The notes under the pieces were generated by a model. The model did not search any database, was not told the DNA's origin, and was given only the letters and a program-made list of their open reading frames with translations. Positions 44,113-57,070 of a stretch of 64,000 bases of DNA are shown here, piece by piece. The translations under genes and the position numbers were made by a program. The first letter of the stretch is position 1, and every line of letters starts with the position of its first letter. The stretch comes from Telopea speciosissima (taxonomy: Eukaryota; Streptophyta; Magnoliopsida; Proteales; Proteaceae): positions 54,325,378 to 54,389,377 of the forward strand of contig NC_057926.1 in assembly GCF_018873765.1 (NCBI RefSeq). The letters run 5' to 3'.

Positions 44113-47100
44113 TTGAAGCAGATCTAAAGGAACACACAAAAACCCAGAAACCGTGAAGGATGAAAACCAGAAACAAGAGAAGAGAAAGACAAAATCAAAA
44201 GAAAGAAAGAAAGAAAAAGGAAAAGTGAAAGCTGCTTTGCTTGAAGGGGAGGCGAGGACCTGCATAAAAGATTAAGAAAGAGAGAAAGACAGAGACAGAC
44301 AAAGAGAGAGATGAAAAGGAGGTGGGTATGATTAAATTGGTTCTAAAGATTTTCAGGAAATGTTCCTTTTCCCATTAATTGGAGGTGTGAACGAAGAGGT
44401 GCATAAGGTCCCCAAACTCAAGATGGAGGAAAATATTTAGAAGAGGAAGGCGTGACTCGTGAGTTGATGTTGTGAGACTGAGAAAGGGGAGATTCTTGTT
44501 GCCGGGTTTAAGAGGACAAACAGAACCCACATGAATTTATCTATTCAGTTTTCAGAAGACCCTACTCCATTTAATCCTCTTTCCCTTCCCTGCAGGATCC
44601 CTTTGTTCTGGCTCAGCTGATACCCTTTTAATGCTTTCCCCTGCTCCATGAACGATGGATCATGGTTGCTAACAGGATCAGTTGGACCAACTGATCTTCA
44701 GTCCTTTCATCCAAGTGCTCCAGTTGCTGATCCAGACTCATCATCATCTCATCAATCATGTAGGTAAAATGTCTCAAATCAAGAGATTTCCATCCAATGA
44801 AGCTCAAACATTTGTTAATGGAAAAAATACCATTACCTTAGAGCTGGGACCCAATGGTGGTCTCAATCAGATCTCAAGGAAATCAAGAATGGTTCATCAT
44901 GAATTACTCTTAGCCACTAATCCAATATTAAAGAAGGATTCTTATAAGAAAATGTACATGCATATAGATTTGTATAATTATTAAAAGTACTAAAATTGCT
45001 TAACTCAATAATTTTACGTCTATCATGAATAAAGTATAAAAGAGGAGTAACTAAGAACCTACAAGTAAGACATTTCAAACTGCAATGCCTGAAACTGGGA
45101 GCTTGGGCTTTGTCTGGCGGGTAACTTTTTTCATGATTCAAACCCATGACCAGCTGATGGAATATGTTAAATCAAACCCTTTAAAGTATCCTACATTAGA
45201 CTGGCCTAATCTAACTCTCATACATTAGATTGAACCCCATTAGGCACATAAGAGATTCCTCCTTCGTTGTGGGTGAAGGAAAACTCTACATATACATTAT
45301 AAATTATTAGTCTGGATGGCTCAAATTAGGAACTGTTAGGCCAGAAGGAAGCAGTTCTGAAAAGGAAGAAAGCTACAGTTGGGTCTATTAACCTCTCTAA
45401 TCCCTCAGTTTCGTTTTCTAGTGTGTTTATGCCCATCAGTTGGATAACTGCCATCCTTGTTTGATTAAATGTGATGTGTTTTGACCCACAGTGTTTGATT
45501 AAGTCCAAACTTATTAGATCCATTATCACACGACAATGAATAGAATTGAAGCAAACAGAATGATGCAGATCTCGACCTGGACCATGAAGTTGACAAAATA
45601 GAAGCTGCCACCTCACACCCTAAGGTTCTTCGAAGATTGGTCCGGGTCAAGGAGAGGAATGCCAGGCAAGGCCAGCCCCTGCAGGGATAGACCATCCATT
45701 CCTTATCTTCCCAATAATTTTAAGGAAAGAAGTTGCACCTAAAAGAGAGAAGATTTGGATTGATTTGGGATTATCTCAGTTTCTAAATAAATTATGTCTA
45801 AATAAATAAAGGATCAATCAGCTAGCTAATATATTGGGTTGATTGAAGTTTTGATTAAAGATTGGATTGAAGAGCGGATTTCTGATTGAGAGTATTTTGG
45901 GTAAATTGAAGAGAAGGTGGGATTCTGATTGGAAGAATATGGGACTGATTGAAGATTGGATATTAGAATCTTATTTTCTTTCTTTTCTTCCTTACATTTA
46001 CTCAATTCTAAGTCTATATGTAATCTTTCATGAGAATGTAGAAAGCAGATTATGAAGTTTAATGAAAATTGCTCAGTTGAGTATTTAGAACTCTCAATTG
46101 AAATTTCTGTTGCAATTTTGATTTTCTTATTCGATTGATCAATTCCTAGTCACATAGGGAACGTGATTTCGATTCTCCCGATCCGTAGCTTCCAATTAGG
46201 CTGCACCACAGAATCTCTCAATTTGATGATCATGAGACTGAGAGTTCTATTTTGTAGACTTTTTTGAATTAACCCTTCATTCAAAGAATTATCGAATTGT
46301 TGTTGCACGTGTGCCAAATTTAGGATCTAACTAATATATTATCATATCATATAAGAAATTTATTTTGGTTGGTCATTGTTAATACATGAAGAACCCTTTG
46401 AAGTTAGATTTGAAATTTGAACTATAATAGCAACCACACATTTTTTGGTGAATAATAGCAACTACACATTACTCACTAGAAATAGGGTGTCAATCAGTTG
46501 GTTTGTTTGGTCCGGTTTTAATTGGGCTGAATTGGTTTTGATTCAAGACTAGACCAAGCCGAAGCCAAACCAGTAAGGTACATTTTGGTTTTGGTTTCAA
46601 TCCGATTTTTAATCGGTTTTTCTCGACAGGCATACCAATTAATGAAATTTTTTTGTTTTCAGTTTTTATCAGTTTTGTATTTTTTTTTTTTATTGGGTTT
46701 GGTCCAGCTTCCATTTTTGGTCAGCCATTCGGTAGGTCCGGTTGATTTCATTTCTATTGGTTTCAAAATACCCAAATTGAAACCAGACCAATAAAGATTC
46801 GATTCGGAATGAGCTGGTCAGTTTCGATCGATCTGACCGATTCAGACTAATTTGCCATTCCTAAATCCTAACTAGAAGAGTACTGAGGGTAAAAAGGAAA
46901 CAGGGCACAACCACTAAATCTAAATGGGATGGTTAAGCCCTTAAGCACCTAAGCTTGTTTTAGGAGAAAATCCCAAACACTCTCCATTGGGGTTCTTTTT
47001 TTTCTTGAAAATCTTATATTTGTCTGACTGGGTCTTCTTAGCTGGACAATATGGCAATATAGACTCCATTCTGAATAGAGAAGGTCCTCTGCTGTAGGGT

Positions 47101-47165
47101 ATGATTGTATTTGTAAATAAACAACTCCCTCTCTTATCTCTTCCTAAGATATTGAATGAACCAAC
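44113..47165. other. intergenic region upstream of the kinase gene
   Basis: The left edge is the kinase gene's 5' UTR and promoter. An AT-rich stretch at about 45780-46350 looks LTR-like but has no partner. A degenerate TIR element lies at 46493-46863. I see no gene; the open frames at 45326-45695 resemble nothing I know. Confidence 0.5.
46493..46863. mobile_element. degenerate-interior TIR element, hAT-like ends
   Basis: The left end TAGGGTGTCAATC pairs with a right end that reads TAGGAATGGCAAAT when reversed. The interior consists of loose GGTTTTGATT / TTGGTTTCAATCCGA units. No clear flanking duplication. Confidence 0.5.
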
Positions 47166-47382
47166 TGTTAGGGTTTAGGGTTTAAGCACAAGGTTGCTTA
47201 AAGCATTACACCCTGAGTATCTAGTTTCGAATAGCCAGACTGCTGCCTCCAGCTAGTATTTATAGGAAACTAGGGTTTAGGTCAGATGGGCTAATTACTA
47301 GATTGTCCCTCACAGCCTAAGTATTAATACAAGTACGATTATATTAGAACATATGAAGGGATATTACATAAATACCCTTACA
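47166..47382 (-). repeat. 3' LTR of the copia element
   Basis: 217 bp, TG...CA ends, paired with the LTR at 52976. The TTAGGGTTTAGGG at its edge is part of the LTR and not a telomeric repeat. Confidence 0.92.
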
Positions 47383-50300
47383 ATCTCCTCATATGTTCTA
47401 CATATATCCACAACACATGTATAAAAACCATTGTTCAATCAGTAATTGAATCAATATAAATTGAATAAGTTGAATATCAATAATCCAATAAATCAAATAA
47501 GTAAACTTAAAGAAATAAAACTAGGGTTTTAGGTCAAAATTAAACCCAACAATAAATCCGAAGTTACACATGCAAGTGGTTAAACCAAAAGAAATAATCA
47601 AAAGAAAAAGTCCCTGCAATCCATGTGACTTTACTCATCAAGTAAGTCATCCTCATCGAGATCCAAATTCAATCGTTCTCTTCCATCTTCGTCATTTTCT
47701 GTAATTTGTCAAATATGAATTTCATAAGATAATATGAATCCGATCATTTGTACAATAGTATCTAGTTCAACAATAAGAACTTAGTACATTTCATATATGG
47801 CTGAAGGTTAATAAAAAACAATAAACATCATCATCAAGTTTCTTTACAAGAACTCGATCCTATATAGTCTCTATCACAAGGACCATACCATGTTTCCATT
47901 TGAAATACTGTGTTCGTCATATCAGTCATAGATTTATATTGTATCATCAAATTTGGAATGGTACATCATACTATGAAAGACATGTCATCAAATTTGGAAT
48001 GACATAAAGACTAGCACAATATCATTGAAATATATTAGACATTTTTCATATTCCTTTGTGGAATAATAAAGTAAGGAAACTTCACATGAAAATGTGATAC
48101 ACCATCAAATTTGGAATGGTTTCACAAACCCTCATACTTAGTAACCTAACTAAGTTATTTGAAACATGTAAAATGTCCCGAATGCTTACCAAGGCTAGAT
48201 GAGATTCGAATAATTCAAAATAATACTGGGTTAGGTTAAGACCTGACTAAATGGTCTTTAACCCCATCTCCCCCGTAGTTTTGAATGTTCCATCTTTGTT
48301 CAATCCATTTGTAAGGGCATCTACCATATTATCCTTCGATCTCACATCAATCAAAGTGATAAGCCTTTGTTCTGTGCGATAATTCAGTATAGCCTATTTC
48401 AGCCTGATGTGTCTCCTCTTACCATTAAAGAGTGAGTTATTCATTATTGTCTTTGTTGCTTGATTATCACAGAATATAGATATGGAGTTTAACTTAAAAC
48501 TCCTCAATGGAATATCAATGATCAGATCCTTTATCCACTCTGCTTCATCTCCTGCAGAAGCTAGAGCATAAAGTTTCGATTCTATAGATGACTGAGTAAT
48601 ACCAGTCTGTCTCTTGGATTTTCATGCTACAGCTGCTCCTCCTAGTGTAAATACATAACCACTAGTGGATCTGCTGTCTCCCAAATCTGAGCACCAAGAT
48701 GCATCAGAATATCCTTCCAAAGTTGGAGGATGTCCAGTAACATAGAGCAAAACCTAGAGTACCTTTAAGATATCTCATCAGCCTCGTTAGGGCATCTCAA
48801 TGCTCTTTTCCAGGATTACTAGTGAAATGACTCAGCATGCCTACAATAAAGGCTATGTCTGCCTAGTGCAACTCATTGCATACATGAGACTACCAATCAG
48901 TTTAGAATATTCTAACTGATTCGCAGTGTCACCTGTGTTAGGTTTCAACCATTTGTTAGTTATAGGGTATCTCAATCGATTTACAATCACTGTATCCCCA
49001 ACTAGAAAGTAGCCTCTCAATGTAATGAGACTGATTAAGGATGACCCCTTGCTCACTGAAGCTTACTCTCATTCCAAGAATGGTGTCTACCACACCAAGA
49101 TCTGTCATGTCGAATTCTTTGGACAAGGTTTCTTTAATGTCTCTTACTATAGAGAGATTAGAACCTAGAATCAACATATCGTCTACATACAAGCAAATAA
49201 TCGCGACCTTGTTTGACTCAGACAAAAAATAAAGGCATTTATCCGAGTTACTGGTTTGAAAACCAAGGCTCTTTACTGTCTTGTCAAACTTCTCAAGCCA
49301 CAATTTAGGGTGTTTGTTTAAGACCATAGAGAGATTTGTTTAATTTACAAACTCTTTTTTCAGAACCTTCCATGACAAACCCTTCTGGTTCTTGTAGATT
49401 TCTTCTGTTAGATCTCCATTAAGGAAAACTGTTTTTACATCCATTTGATGCACAATATAGTGCTTAATAGATGCTATGGCAAGAAGAATCCTTATCGTTG
49501 CCAAATGGTAGACTGGGGAGTAGATGTCAAAATAATCTATCCCTCTCACCTGGGTATAACCCTTAGCTTCTAACCGTGCTTTATACATGGCTATAGACCC
49601 ATCCGGATTAAGTTTCTTCTTTAGTACCCACTTACACTCTATTGTCTTGGCCCCTCTAGGCAGATCAACAAGGTGTCAGGTCTCATTCTGCATTAAAGAG
49701 CCCATTTCCTCATCAATGGCTTCTTTCCATAGCAGTGAGTCCCTAGATCTCATCGCTTCCTTATAGGTGGATGGATCGGTCTCTAGATGGTAGGTCATAA
49801 AATCCTCATCAAAATTCCTGGGTTCTCTATCTCTAGTAGATACTCTTCTGGATTCTGATTCAGGGAGCATTGTGGAAGTAATGTCAGAAATAATTGGTTC
49901 AGACTCCAAAGGTGATTCTGTAACCATTTCAGTCAGGCCTTTATCTCTGAGGAATTTATCTTCAAAGAATATGGCATCCCTAGATTCTATCACCACATTG
50001 GTTGATAGATCCAAAAAATGGTCTAAAGCATTATCTTCTGCATAACCTAGATACACACAAGTGTTTGTTCTAGTTCCCACCTTAAGTCTCCTAGGGTCTT
50101 GTATCCTAACATAAGCTATACAGTCCCAAACCTTAAGAGTGTCATATCTACATGGATAGTTATGCCATAGTTCATAAGGTGTAGAAGTCAGTTTTGAATG
50201 TGATAATCTATTTAGAATTTGATTTGCAGTAAACACTGTTTCTCCCCAATAGCAAGAGGGCATGCCGGCTGTCAATAACATTGAGTTTAACATCTCTGTT

Positions 50301-52975
50301 AACGTCATGTTCTTTCTTTCAACTATGCCATTTGATTGAGGTGAGTAAGGAGTAGTAGTTTCAAGGATTATGCTTGCAGAGGTACAGAATTCTTTGAACT
50401 CTATCAATTTATATTATCCTCCTCTATCACTTCTAAATCTTTTAATTTTCAGGTTTAACTGATTTTCTACTCTATTCTTAAAATTTTTAAAATTTTCAAA
50501 TGCTTCATCTTTAAATTTTAACAGATATAAATGACAATATCTAGAAAAATCGTCTATAAATGTTATCAAATACTTCTGACCTCCTCTAGTTGTGTAGCTT
50601 TTAAAGTCACAAATGTTAGAATATATAAGTTCAAGAAATTGAGAGTTCCTAGAAATCGGTCTGAAAGGTTTTCTAGTTATTTTGGTTTGAGCACACACTT
50701 CACATCTGTTAAATCTAATTGAAGTGTCTAATGGTAAATTATGAGTTTTAGCTAATTTGAACATTTTCCTGTAGTTCACATGTCCTAACCTACAGTGTAG
50801 TATTTTGGGATCAAGTGAAGTATGGTTAACCTGGTTTATTGTCTAATTAGCTAAACTCAATCTAAACATACCATTCAAATTGTAAGCACATCCAAAATAA
50901 AAAGAGTTAACAGACAGTGTTACTCTACTACTACTAAAAGTAATAGACATGCCAGCATCAAGAAAAATTCCAATTGAAATTAAATTCTTTTCAAAACTAG
51001 GAAAGATTTTAACATTTTTCAAAGTTAATATTTTACCTGATGATAGAACCAGGTTCGCTGTCCTTTGTTGAATCACTTCCACGACGTCTCCATTTGCAAC
51101 AGTGACAGTCTCTGCTACTTGAACAACATCAGTGAGCATGTTCTTGCTATTGTAAACATGACAAGTCACTCCAGAGTCTAACCACCAATCTGAAGATGTA
51201 CTGGCCAACCCCTTACCCTTGCCAACAATGACAACAAAGTTAGTAGGCTCAGTCTTGTCCACCATCATGTGAACTTCCTTCTGTGGTGTGTCAGTGTTCT
51301 CTTTTTTAAGACCCTTACACTCAGATGCATAGTGACCCCACTTTCCACAATTGCGACACTTACCTTTCTTTTTAAAGTTAGTCTTTTTGGCCTCCAACTG
51401 TTGGGGTTCTTTTTTAGGTGGCTTAGACTGCCTAAGATTTTTCTTGGATTGTGAAACTAAATTGGCAGATGCCTGTTGTTGTTTCACCATCTTCAAGTTG
51501 TTCCTGACTCTGTTTTCATCTTCGATTCTAATGAACCGTTTGAGATCATCCAGCCCCACTTGTGTTTTCTTCCTATGCATCTCAGTTTTAAAAAACTGTC
51601 AGGTAGAGGGTAACTTAAAAATAATTGGACCTACTAAGAATGCATCAACAACATGGATATTTTTTTGGTTTAGTTTTGTTCTCAAGTTCTCAAAGTCTGT
51701 TACTTGAGGAAGTATTTTCTTGTCTTCTTGAAACTTGAAATCCATAAACTTGTCAACCAAGTGAGTCTTTGATAGGTCCTCCTTTTTGAATTGGGCTTCT
51801 AGGTTTTTCCAAATTTCTTTTGCAGTCTCATATTTACTATAGGTCTCTGCCCGCCTATCTGACAGGCAGTTCAATAGGTAGTCTTTACAAAAGTCCTCAT
51901 CACTTATCCATTGGGCTTCAGTTAGGTCCGTGCAATCAAAAAAAGTATTTACCACAGTGTAGAAAATATCGAGGTACTTCAGTCCAAACTGAGTCCTCCT
52001 TTTCCAAGAACTGAACTCAGAGCCACTAAAGCTTTCCAATTTGATCATCTCAATTGGAACATCATGTTTCTCTATTGTTAAGTGATTTGTTTATATGCCC
52101 AAGGAAAAAAAATTCAAATAAAGATAAATGCTCCAAGGAATAATCACACCTGAGATGGAGAACCCTGGATTTAGAGAAAAAAATCGCAAAGTTGCAGTGG
52201 TGTCGGCGCTGATGTGGGTGTTGGTTGCATGTGGCTAATGGCTGAACCCAAGAGAAAAATTTCTGCCAAGCTTCTTTTTCTATCTTTTCTATTTTTTTTT
52301 TCAATAAATCAAAAAACTTTGAAGAAAAGCTTATTGGAACGTCCTTTGGCTTTGTAATTAATTACAAACTTTGAAGAGAAGCATCCTGCCAACAACATTT
52401 TTTGGCTTTTATTGTTTTTTTGTTTTTTTATTTTATTTATTTTAAAAACAAACAAATCAAAGTTTCTACCAACGAATTCTGTAAAACCCGTATTCTGTAA
52501 AACCCCCTTTTCTCTCTCTTATGTTTTTTTGATAATCAAACAAATCAACAATGCTTTTCACTCTTTTCTCTTCTTTCAAAATTCAAAACTTTCCTTGTAA
52601 ATAGAGACAAAATATTTATTGCAGACTTCACTTTTCTTTATTTATTTTGAAATCAATCAATCCAAAGAAAAAAAGGCTTGTAAGAAAATACCTTTGAAGA
52701 GAAAACCGAAGATTTATCTCTTAAAATTCAGAACGTTAATGGGCATCAATACCGATTTTCTTTAGCCTTTGAAATCAGTGCGAGGACAGCAGTGAATCGA
52801 ACAAAAACCTTGAACGGAGACAAAAGCAATAATTGTGAAGCCGATTCCGTGAAACTGATTACCAAAAAATTGATCTCTCAAGGGGCCATTACCATGGATT
52901 CAATCACCAAAAGTCAATCACACAAATTCTAAAGCCGATCAAAGAGGAAACAAAATTAATCTAATACTTTAAGAT

Positions 52976-53192
52976 TGTTAGGATTTAGGGTTTAAGCACA
53001 AGGTTGCTTCAAGCATTACAACCTGAGTATCTAGTTTGGAATATTCAGACTGTTGCCTCCAGCTAGTATTTATAGAAAACTAGGATTTAGATTAGATGGG
53101 TTAATTACTAGATTGCCCCTCACAGCCTGAATATTAATACAAGTAAGATTATATTAGAACATATACAGGGATATTACATAAATACCCTTGCA
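52976..53192 (-). repeat. 5' LTR of the copia element
   Basis: 217 bp, the same length as its partner at 47166, and about 91% identical to it by eye. Confidence 0.92.
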
Positions 53193-53886
53193 CCAATCAC
53201 CATCAAAAGAGTTGATTTTGACTTTTAAAATTTTTATTTTTTTAATGGTGAAGATCTAAAGTACTGATTTGGTGGTGTGTGATGTGTTATGGATCTGATT
53301 TGTTCCTCTGTGATGGCTTAACAACTGTATTTCATTGGACAGTCTGTCTCCAAAGAATGACAAAACAGATATGAAACTCCCAAAATTTATATAATTCCAT
53401 GAGCAATCTCACATGTTCGAGATCTCTGTTTGATTCAGATTGGGTCTTGCTAACTCCAATCCGGTCGTAGATTCAAATCGGACTGAATCAGTAATGAATC
53501 GACCGAATTGGGATGGGCCTTGGTTGATACCGGTCTGAATTGGATTCGATTCCAATTCTTGAAGCCCTGAATGGTAGAGAACATGCAAAAGTTAAACTAA
53601 GAGGTCTAGAGAAGAATATTTACTTGATTGGTCCACCATCTAAGCCAATGTGATATATAGTTCTATAATTCGACCTCACCTGCACATCTGATTCTCAATG
53701 TTCTTTTATTAATTTGTAGGATCAAAGTAAACAGGAATGGTGGGGAAGAGATGATGAGCGGAGGAACTGTTGAGGCATCTTTTTAAGTGATTCGCTTAAT
53801 TAAATTGCTAATGATTTTAAACTATATCATGACAGGTCTAATTTGATTTCTATAATGGTCAAATAATTCACTCTTCAACCTTCCTT

Positions 53887-53929
53887 GCTCTCTCTCTCTC
53901 TCTCTCTCTCTTCCCCCCCCCCCCCCCCC
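53887..53929. repeat. (CT)n followed by a C-run
   Basis: About 24 bp of CT dinucleotide followed by 17 consecutive C. The C-run is a likely length-error site. Confidence 0.9.
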
Positions 53930-54055
53930 TCCTCTCCCTCTTCAGCAGCTTAGGTCCACTCTTTCAGTCTTTTAAATCATGTGACTTGATGCTTGCCTTT
54001 TTCTTTCTGCATAACTAGAATATTTCAAACACCCCAAGGCCCACACAGAGAGAGG

Positions 54056-54080
54056 AAGAGAGAGAGAGAGAGAGAGAGAG
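54056..54080. repeat. (GA)n microsatellite
   Basis: About 25 bp of nearly pure GA. Confidence 0.85.
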
Positions 54081-54241
54081 GTGCCTTTGTTACTTGGGAA
54101 GGCATCTAGGAGTAGTAGTAGTACCTTGTGAGCCATTGTGAAGTCCCCACAGCATGTGAGTTTTGGAGGATGTTGATGTAAGAGAACAAAACATGTCATG
54201 GTGCACCCAAACTCTTCGCCCTATTAAAGTATTGCATCATC

Positions 54242-54412
54242 TAGGGGAGTCAAGCGGTTGGGCCTAATCAGTTTCAATCGGGCCTAATTGGTCCGTAGCC
54301 AATTTAAGGTCTTACATCATTTTTGCCCATTTAAGTAATTGGGTCAATCTTGGGCTTCAATCGATGGATTCAGGTCGGGCTTATTAGTGCAGGCCAACTT
54401 TTGACACCCCTA
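54242..54412. mobile_element. small hAT-like element
   Basis: About 170 bp between TAGGGGAGTCAAG and TTGACACCCCTA. The 8-bp flanks GCATCATC and GCAGTAAC agree at five sites. The interior is loose GGGCCTAATCGG-type repeat. Same end type as 27508-28224. Confidence 0.6.
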
Positions 54413-54828
54413 GCAGTAACCACACCATTGGAACCTCTTAAAGATACAATTATAAGTCAGGCTACAGCTACTTGGATCCAACAGTTTAAGGGCTCAAATC
54501 CATGGAAAAACAAAGCTTCCATGATCTTTAATTGTCAGCCAAGCTGGAGAAACTGGTGAACCTGAGAACTACCCACTGGCAGTCTAGCAAACTTAATTGG
54601 GTTTATGATTTGCTTAAAACAGAAATAATGTTAATCGTAATGTCTCACCCTTTTATTAAATGCGAGACAACAAAGTGTCCTTCTTTATGTAATATTATTA
54701 TTATTATTTACTTGAGAATGTGAGAATACAATCTTAACCATTAACTACTTAGCAAATTGTGTTAATTATTCAATAAAGACCCAAGAAATACACAATTGGT
54801 CAAGTTCGGATCTTGGAAGTATTTTAAT

Positions 54829-54957
54829 GGGAGAATGTTCTCTGTGCCGCAGCGCAGGTTGTGCCCAGGCACATGGGCAGCTTGTGCAGGGTGATCATTG
54901 TGCCCACCCACATGTGCCTGGGCGCAGCCTGCGCTGCAGCACAGAGAACAGCGCCCC
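54829..54957. mobile_element. palindromic MITE with perfect 9-bp target duplication
   Basis: A 129-bp, almost complete palindrome. The left arm has TGTTCTCTGTGCCGCAGCGC and the right arm, reversed, TGTTCTCTGTGCTGCAGCGC; both go on to AGGCACATG. The centre is CAGGGTGATCATTGTGCCC. The perfect 9-bp direct repeat TATTTTAAT flanks it at 54820-54828 and 54958-54966, which suggests a Mutator-derived MITE. Little divergence between the arms means it is young. Confidence 0.88.
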
Positions 54958-55787
54958 TATTTTAATATACCATATCGCCACCTAATGTCTTAAGATTTTA
55001 AGTTAAACTCCCAAGTGGTATTTCATGGGTTAACCTACTGGTAACACCTATTCCTTCAACTACTAACAGACTGTGTGTAATTGCAACTTATTGGATTCAA
55101 TGGAATTGCTGAAGTCTGAGTTTTTGTTTTTTTGTTTGGTAAAACTGAAGTCTGAGTTGGATGATGTTAATTCAGTCCAATGGACAATATCACTAATCCA
55201 ACATAGACTAACTCTGGACGTTAGATGACTACATATATTAGTTGGACCTCACCACCTAATAACTTAAGCTTTCGAATTAGATGTTTCAACAATATTATTT
55301 CCTATCAGGTTGGACGGATTGGACGATCATCCTTCTTAGGGTCACAGTAGGGTCAGCCAAACTTCGCTGTTTTGGCATCTTTTCTGTATTGAGTTAACAC
55401 AGAAACCGAAACCAGTTTGAAATTCAGGAAATGATCCATGAGTTAGCCCAAAGAAGAGTGGGTCAAGGCCCAGAACCGATTTGGCTCACAATGGCCCTGG
55501 GTTGATAAACCTGGGCTGGTTGCAACCCTAAAAGTGGCTAAACCCAAACAGGACACTAAAAAGGAACAAAACCCTAGAAATGCGAAAAACCCTAGAACCT
55601 AGAATTTTCTTTTGAGCATATATCTGATTCTAGAGGCTACCAAGCACTAAAGCTGCCGGCTCGTTGTTCCTACGACTTCTCTCACACAATCTCTCACTTG
55701 TTTTAAAGAGAAGATCTTCCATTTGCAGCTCTGCTTTCAATCCGATTCGGGGGAACTCCAGTAGACAACAGTAGACGAGAGAGAGAG

Positions 55788-56324
55788 ATGGCGAAGCGTC
55801 TGATTCCTAGCCTAAACAGGATCCTGGTGGAGAAGATCGTCCCTCCTTCTAAGACCAATGCGGGTATTCTCCTTCCTGAGAAGACCAATCAGGTAACCTG
55901 AGTTCATACTTGATCTTTACTTTCTTAACCTCGTGTAATCTGAAATTTCGGCATTATGGGTTCTGTTTGATAGACCATTTGATGAATTTTTTGGATAGAT
56001 ACAGCTAAACTCGGGGAAAGTGGTGGCGGTAGGACCAGGAACACGAGACAAGGCAGGGAATGTCATCCCTGTTTCCGTAAACGAGGGTGACACTGTTCTA
56101 TTGCCCGATTATGGTGGCACTCAAGTCAAACTCGGTGACAAAGAGTAAGTTTCTAATCTTTTACCTTTCACCCCTCTTTACTTGACTTATCGTTTCTATT
56201 CTGTGTTCTTCAGATCTTTCTGTAATTGATTGATGGTGGTTTGAATCTTTGGGTTTACTGGCCTCTGTTTTTCAGGTTCCATTTGTATAGGGACGATGAC
56301 ATTCTGGGAACTCTACTCGATTGA
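55788..56324 (+). CDS. CPN10: mitochondrial-type chaperonin 10 (GroES homologue)
   Basis: Three exons, 55788-55892, 55999-56144 and 56276-56324, all GT-AG and in phase, 99 residues. Family motifs are clear: [16 protein letters not shown] at the N-terminus, GILLPEK in the mobile-loop region, [14 protein letters not shown], then [14 protein letters not shown] and [11 protein letters not shown] at the C-terminus. CPN10 forms a seven-membered lid on CPN60 and assists ATP-dependent protein folding. The short form without an added transit peptide and with MAKRL at the start matches the mitochondrial CPN10 of plants, whose N-terminus itself acts in targeting, as opposed to the double-domain plastid CPN20. 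Nothing in the gene is broken. Confidence 0.95.
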
Positions 56325-56880
56325 TTAGTTGTGATTGATTCTCCTGAAAAATGATTAGATGATGGAGGGTTTCTCTTTTAGGTCTGAAGTTTTGGGTTGT
56401 TTGGGTTCTTCTGCTGTAGTCGGTGAAATGTAAGGATACTGTATCATTCCTCCATTGGAGAGTGTGAATCAAATCGAAGCAACTTTGATACTTTTTTGTC
56501 ACTTGTCCCTGTTGCAATTACAATCTTTAATCCTTTCTCTTTCAGATTGTTACGAGCATACTTATCAAGACGGACAAGTGTGAACCCTAGGATGGTGGAT
56601 GAACTGTTCTCTACGGTGGAGAAAAACTCTCTTTCGTTTTATCTCTCTGCTACTACTAGAAATGTCATTCTACTTTCTTCTACCGTTTTATTTTACTCAA
56701 TTGATTTTTTTTTTGAGTAAAATTGTACTCAATAAATTATTATGGGTAAACAGATGGTGGAATCTCAGTCATTAGTTTCATCATTTATGTCTAATCATGT
56801 ATTAGGGGGATTCTGAATTTCTATGGCCAGACAGGTAGCGGTCTTGGTGTGGTCCACAACCAGACCCTGATCTTCTTCGG

Positions 56881-57031
56881 TGCACTGCCTGGAGCTGCGT
56901 GTCCGGCCCAGACTGGGTGTCATGTGAAATGACCGCCTTACCCTTGCTCGGGCAAGGTGTCGGGTAGGGGGTAAGGCGGTCATTTTGTGCAACACCCAGT
57001 CTGCGCCGGACACACAACTCCGGGCAGCATG
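56881..57031. mobile_element. palindromic MITE (core-sharing group)
   Basis: The arms TGCACTGCCTGGAGCTGCGT and, reversed, CATGCTGCCCGGAGTTGTGT continue through GTCCGGC-CAGACTGGGTGT and AAATGACCGCCTTACCC. The loop contains TCGGGTAGGGGGTAAGGCGG followed by TCATTTTG. Flanking duplication not found. Confidence 0.7.
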
Positions 57032-57070
57032 TCATAGGAGATCTCGATTGTCTTCTACGGTGTGCTGGCT

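Larger units (their letters stand above)
47166..53192 (-). mobile_element. Ty1/copia LTR retrotransposon, broken
   Basis: A 6.0-kb fossil in minus orientation with both LTRs (217 bp each), TG...CA ends and 5-bp flanks CCAAC / CCAAT that differ at one base. From its 5' end (right) come a leader, a UBN2-type gag, a CCHC zinc knuckle (CRNCGKWGHYASEC), an aspartic protease region, the GAG-pre-integrase and integrase, reverse transcriptase (MDVKTVFLNGD, YVDDMLI) and RNase H. This protease-integrase-RT order is that of copia. A purine-rich GAGGAGA sits next to the 3' LTR. The reading frame is interrupted in roughly six to ten places, so it is dead. By eye the LTRs differ at about 19 of 217 sites (near 9%), which suggests an age of several million years, depending on the rate assumed. 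Confidence 0.93.
53193..55787. other. intergenic region upstream of CPN10
   Basis: Contains a loosely repeated GATTCG/CCGAATTGG stretch (about 53440-53570), simple repeats (53887-53929, 54056-54080), two small elements (54242-54412, 54829-54957) and, at its right end, the CPN10 promoter and 5' UTR with a GAGAGAGA run directly before the ATG. I see no gene. Confidence 0.55.

Noticed and set aside
47166-47190. Telomere-like TTAGGGTTTAGGG
   Set aside because: It occurs only at the edges of the two copia LTRs and consists of fewer than three units.
48853-52304. Treating the pol and gag frames as separate host genes
   Set aside because: They lie in order between matching LTRs and belong to one broken copia element.
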